64,000 bases of DNA from Castor canadensis (taxonomy: Eukaryota > Chordata > Mammalia > Rodentia > Castoridae): contig NC_133401.1 of assembly GCF_047511655.1 (NCBI RefSeq), forward strand, positions 15,346,001-15,410,000, in the 5' to 3' direction. A program made the translations under genes and the position numbers. Below, one piece after another: positions 60,955 through 64,000 of this stretch. A model generated the notes under the pieces. It made no database searches. It was given only the letters and a program-made list of their open reading frames with translations, and was not told the origin of the DNA. Each line of letters starts with the position of its first letter. The first letter of the stretch is position 1.

Positions 60955-61268
60955 CCAGGCCAGGTGATGAATGTCCGTGATCCTAGCTGTGTGTGAAGAT
61001 GGGGGGAATCCTAGTTCAAAGCCAGCCTGGGCAAAATTTAGCAAGATCCTATCAAAAAGTAAACTGAATGTGGTGGTAAACATTCATAATCCCAGCTATG
61101 CGGGAGGAGGAGGTAGAATTGTGATCTGAGGCCAGCCCCAGGCAAAAAGCATGAGACCCCATGTGAAAAATAAAGCCAAAAGGGCTGGCAGTGTGGCTTA
61201 AGTGGTAGAGCGCTTACCTCCCAAGCACAAGGCCCTGAGTTCAACTCTCAGTACCACCAAAACAACAG
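60955..61268 (+). repeat. Composite SINE: two 7SL-like parts plus ID half
   Basis: CAGGCCAGGTGATGAATGTC, AAGCCAGCCTGGGCAAAATT, then a second 7SL-like segment (ATAATCCCAGCTATGCGGGA), then GGCAGTGTGGCTTAAGTGGT and GGCCCTGAGTTCAACTCTCA with an (ACAACA)n tail. Confidence 0.82.
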
Positions 61269-61655
61269 CAACAACAATTATCAGTGCCAGTACACCAAGT
61301 ATCACAGTCCATCAGTTCCTGTGTAGCATGGCAGTGGGCTACTTCCCGTGGGCCTCATCCACACACCCAAGTTCCCACTTTCCCTGCTTCCCCATAATAC
61401 CTAGGTAATCACACAACATACATAGAGTTGTTCAGAAGTTCCAAACTAGACATTTCCAGAAGTTCAAAGGCACTGTATACCTGTGGAGATGAGGAAAGTC
61501 CTGATCAGGAGAAGAAAATTTTGGAATGTCTAAGTAAGTTTTCCAGCATAAAGCACAGGCAACATGAGACACTCTTCATATGTTACAATGACTTCTGACT
61601 CTAAAAGCCTGGAGTTAGGTCAGGCTTTACAGATTAAATGAATAACTAAATGCAA
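61269..61655. other. Intronic unique sequence
   Basis: No repeat or coding segment recognised. Confidence 0.35.
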
Positions 61656-61746
61656 AAAAGGCATAGGGGAGTGGCTTGAGTGGTAGAGTGCTTCTCTAGC
61701 AAGTGTTAGGCAGTGAGTTCAAATCCCAGTACTGCCAAAAAAAAAG
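61656..61746 (+). repeat. ID-type SINE
   Basis: GGAGTGGCTTGAGTGGTAGA, GCTTCTCTAGCAAGTGTTAG, GAGTTCAAATCCCAGTACTG and an A9 tail. Confidence 0.88.
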
Positions 61747-61927
61747 GTTCAGGACTTAGACATCTTTGTGAGACATTACTCAGCCACCACCCCTATATCC
61801 AGAAATGCATGTATCTATGTTGATAGTTTTTCCAAGTTTGTGTTAATAGGATGTAACTCTCCATTTAAGCAAATTAGATATTTGATTAAGGTCTTGGTTC
61901 TTTCGCCCTAAAGCATAAGCATTTCAT

Positions 61928-62020
61928 ACTTTTTTTTTGGTGGTACTGGAGTTTGAACTTGGGTCCTTGCACTTGCTAGGCAGATACCTAGTCTAGGCAC
62001 TTGAGCCATGCCCCAGCCCA
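61928..62020 (-). repeat. ID-type SINE
   Basis: T9, GGTGGTACTGGAGTTTGAAC, CCTTGCACTTGCTAGGCAGA and TTGAGCCATGCCCCAGCCC, with a short internal duplication of TACCTAGTCTAG. Confidence 0.85.
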
Positions 62021-62368
62021 GGTTTCATACCTTTTTAACCATGACCCGCAGTAAGAAGTATATTTGAATCTAGACTGAGCAAAAGTATGTGCACATTTAC
62101 ATGTATGTTTACGACCTAAGCAGTATTTAATATAGTGGTGCTCTTACTGCTTATAATACAGTTAACATTTTGTTCTGCCTCTTTTAAAAAAGAATGCCAC
62201 AAGTTACAGAATTGGTTTTGTGGGCACTAATGCATACCAGCAGTTTGAGAAGATCATGTTAAAGCAGGGATAAACAATGAAGAAAACAAAGTGCACCTTT
62301 TCCTCATGGTCATTACCTTCTAGTATGTCTGAAAAGACAAAATGAAGTATATAAGTAAATCAAATAAT

Positions 62369-62702
62369 ACAGATGGAGTATCCCTTTTCTGAAGTGGTTG
62401 GGACCAGAAGTGTTTCAGATTTTGGATTGTTTCAGATTTTTGAATATTTGCGTATGCACAATGAAATACCTTGGGAATGAGACCCAGGTCTAAATTCAGA
62501 GTTTATTTGTGTTCCACACACACCTTATGCACAATGCCTAAAGGCCATTTTATTCAATTCCTTTACCACACCTGCAATTTGTCTGCAGCCTGTGACATAA
62601 GGTCAGGGGTAGAATTTTTCTCTTGTGGCATCATGTCAGTATTTCAAAAGTTTTGGGTTTGGGAGTACTTTAGATTTCAGATTAGATTTGTTCAACCTGT
62701 AA
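62369..62702 (+). mobile_element. Probable Tigger/mariner-type DNA transposon relic
   Basis: The left end (ACAGATGGAGTATCCCTTTT) and the right end (AGATTTGTTCAACCTGTAAT) form an imperfect inverted repeat. The interior holds GGGACCAGAAGTGTTTCAGA and ATTTTGGATTGTTTCAGATT, wording typical of non-autonomous Tigger-like elements shared among mammals. I cannot name the subfamily. Confidence 0.55.
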
Positions 62703-62727
62703 TAAGAGCTGTGGAGAGAAATGTAGG

Positions 62728-62762
62728 GGGCCAGGGGTGTAGCTCAGTGGTAGAGTACTTGG
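62728..62762 (+). repeat. Truncated ID SINE
   Basis: GGGGCCAGGGGTGTAGCTCA and GTGGTAGAGTACTTGGG, cut off after the A box and followed by a GA-rich repeat. Confidence 0.75.
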
Positions 62763-62771
62763 GTTTGTGGG

Positions 62772-62803
62772 AGGGAAGGAGGGAGAGGGAGATAGAGAGA
62801 GAC

Positions 62804-62846
<43 letters not shown>

Positions 62847-62853
62847 GAAATGA
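62772..62853. repeat. (GA)n-rich simple repeat
   Basis: Purine-only tract of GGGA, GAGACA and (GA)n units. It produces spurious Arg/Glu frames. Confidence 0.9.
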
Positions 62854-63349
62854 GAAGCAAGGGTCTAAGGGAGTAAGGAGGAATTATTTTTACAGTGGAC
62901 ATTATAGAAGGCATCACCAGTAGAGTGATATTTGAACAGATACTGGTAGGGACAAAGTCTTCCAAGAGAGGTGTAACTCCCTCCCTTCCTCTTCAGGGTT
63001 GGCTTTGAGAGTCTGCACTGGGCTCTGTTTCTTTCCTTCTTCCCAATTGTGTTCAGCAGTACAAGGAGAACTTTCCCTTTCCCATTTCTTTTACAGTGAT
63101 GGGAATTACTACCAAGTTGTAGAACAATGTGTGTTAGTATTCCAAACCAGTTTCTCAATGAACCCTGGGGGATAATTTCTATCAAGACCTGAAATACTGT
63201 TTTATGTTCAAATTTGAGCTTTTCTAACCTAAATAAGATAGAGTCCCACTTGCCAAAAGTCTACTGAGAAGAAGGTGAATCTTTTAATTGCTATTATAGG
63301 TTGGAATGTGGATTGTCTTTTCATTCGTTTGTTCATTTGTTTAATTTAT
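62854..63349. other. Intronic unique sequence
   Basis: No repeat or coding segment recognised. Confidence 0.35.
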
Positions 63350-63464
63350 TTTGTTTTTTTTGAGACAGGATCTCACTGTGTAGCCTAGGCTGGCCTCCAA
63401 CTCCAGGTCCTTCCTTGGCTGCCCAAGTGCTGGGATTACAGGCATGCACCACCACACCCAGCTG
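63350..63464 (-). repeat. B1-type SINE
   Basis: TTTTTTTGAGACAGGATCTC, GTAGCCTAGGCTGGCCTCCA, CCAAGTGCTGGGATTACAGG and GCACCACCACACCCA. This is a well preserved reverse complement of B1. Confidence 0.92.
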
Positions 63465-63746
63465 GATTGTCTTTTAATTTCATTGCAGGCCTCTGATTTC
63501 AAGCTTGCAGCTCTCATGTTAAACATTAGACTTTTGCTTCTAAATGGGTCACATTTGGCCCTTTGGAGTTAGATTTCTGTTGTCGCACTCTGCTTCCACC
63601 TGCCTGAAAAAAGAAATTCTGTTGTAAGGACAAGTGGACCCTTCCCCTGGCTTATTAAGGAAGGCCCTGCTCTCTGTGTAAAATTCTTCTGTTTCTGAAG
63701 AAAGTATTTACCTGTCCTCATCTCTGAATATTGCTTTTTTTTCCAG

Positions 63747-64000
63747 ACACTGCAAGTCAAAATGAGATGGAGACTCTTCAGAAACTTGCACTAACATACC
63801 TCTCACATGGAGAGCCCTCCTGCTGGCAGATCTGGAAGCGGGTTGCAAGTGAGTTAACCAGGTGTCTGCAGAGGAGTGGCTCCCAGCTACTGAGAGGTGA
63901 TTCAATTCAGGTTTCTGAAAATGAGGACCATAGGAAAAACCATAAAGGAGGTAGCTCCAGGTATATTCAAAACGACAAGTTCTCAATCTCAGGCTCACAG
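63747..64000 (+). CDS. ZNF227: ZNF227 terminal exon, 5' part
   Basis: The acceptor TTTTTCCAG ends at 63746. The first two bases complete a split codon (G/AC = Asp), and the frame stays open to the window end (84 full codons). The encoded linker contains NEMETLQKLAL, then SCWQIWKRVASELTRC and GDSIQVSENED. This is the KRAB-to-finger linker of ZNF227 as I know it from human. Zinc fingers are expected beyond 64000 and are not visible here. The CWQIW motif is shared with the ZNF226 exon at 2830, showing that the two genes are tandem paralogues. Confidence 0.93.

Larger units (their letters stand above)
59486..63746 (+). other. ZNF227: ZNF227 intron 4
   Basis: GT at 59486 to AG at 63745-63746, with a T-rich polypyrimidine tract before the acceptor. 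It is packed with SINEs (listed separately), a DNA-transposon relic (62369-62702) and a GA repeat. No other coding sequence seen. Confidence 0.6.

Noticed and set aside
60132..61244. Small minus-strand frames containing SALPLKPHCQ- or LPSKHQALSSNLI-like stretches
   Set aside because: Translated SINE sequence; the same peptides recur wherever the SINE recurs.
62471..62965. Arg/Glu-rich frame on + and Ser/Leu-rich frame on - near 62800
   Set aside because: Generated by the GA repeat and an ID fragment; no domain and no splice context.

Overview
This is vertebrate nuclear DNA from a mammal, most likely a rodent. The gene content is a KRAB zinc-finger cluster. The short repeats are 7SL-derived (B1-type), ID-type tRNA-derived, and a composite with a B1-like left half and an ID-like right half. 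That composite is known from beaver, kangaroo-rat, squirrel and dormouse relatives rather than from mouse or rat. I lean to a beaver or heteromyid genome, but this is an inference from repeat style only.

Two protein-coding genes are supported, both on the + strand. The 3' terminal coding exon at 2830-5147 carries 20 C2H2 fingers and matches mammalian ZNF226 from its linker region to its last residues. The 5' part of the next gene follows. Its promoter and non-coding first exon end at 53233, its start-codon exon ends at 56868, KRAB-A is at 58466-58592, KRAB-B at 59390-59485, and the terminal exon opens at 63747 and leaves the window. Its sequence matches ZNF227. The ZNF226-ZNF227 order is that of human 19q13.31, so this is the syntenic cluster.

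Most of the ~48 kb between the two genes is retroelement. From left to right these are: a class I provirus (minus strand, 9145-18001) with paired LTRs and a perfect 4-bp target duplication; a second class I provirus (minus strand, 21667-36007) with a different env, split by a full-length L1 (26120-33151); and a plus-strand, 5'-truncated retrovirus (about 40060-52907). The L1 has both reading frames intact and 12-bp target duplications. The plus-strand retrovirus has an ERV-L/spuma-like integrase, a large glycosylated env region, extra reading frames between env and the 3' LTR, and two later insertions: a 5'-truncated, internally deleted L1 (43295-47789) and a solo LTR (50266-50633). A 79-bp L1 3'-end insertion (39746-39824) lies just before it.

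The most notable items are: (1) the env-bearing class III-like element with unrecognised downstream reading frames; (2) its 3' LTR, which has the same orientation as ZNF227, lies just upstream of the ZNF227 promoter and contains a strong splice donor; (3) an apparently competent L1; (4) a tandem duplication of a two-finger unit inside ZNF226, with changes at DNA-contact positions; (5) two similar KRAB-ZNF-type promoter blocks (about 38.8 kb and 53.0 kb) flanking the plus-strand provirus. All retroviral genes seen are broken by stops, frameshifts or insertions.
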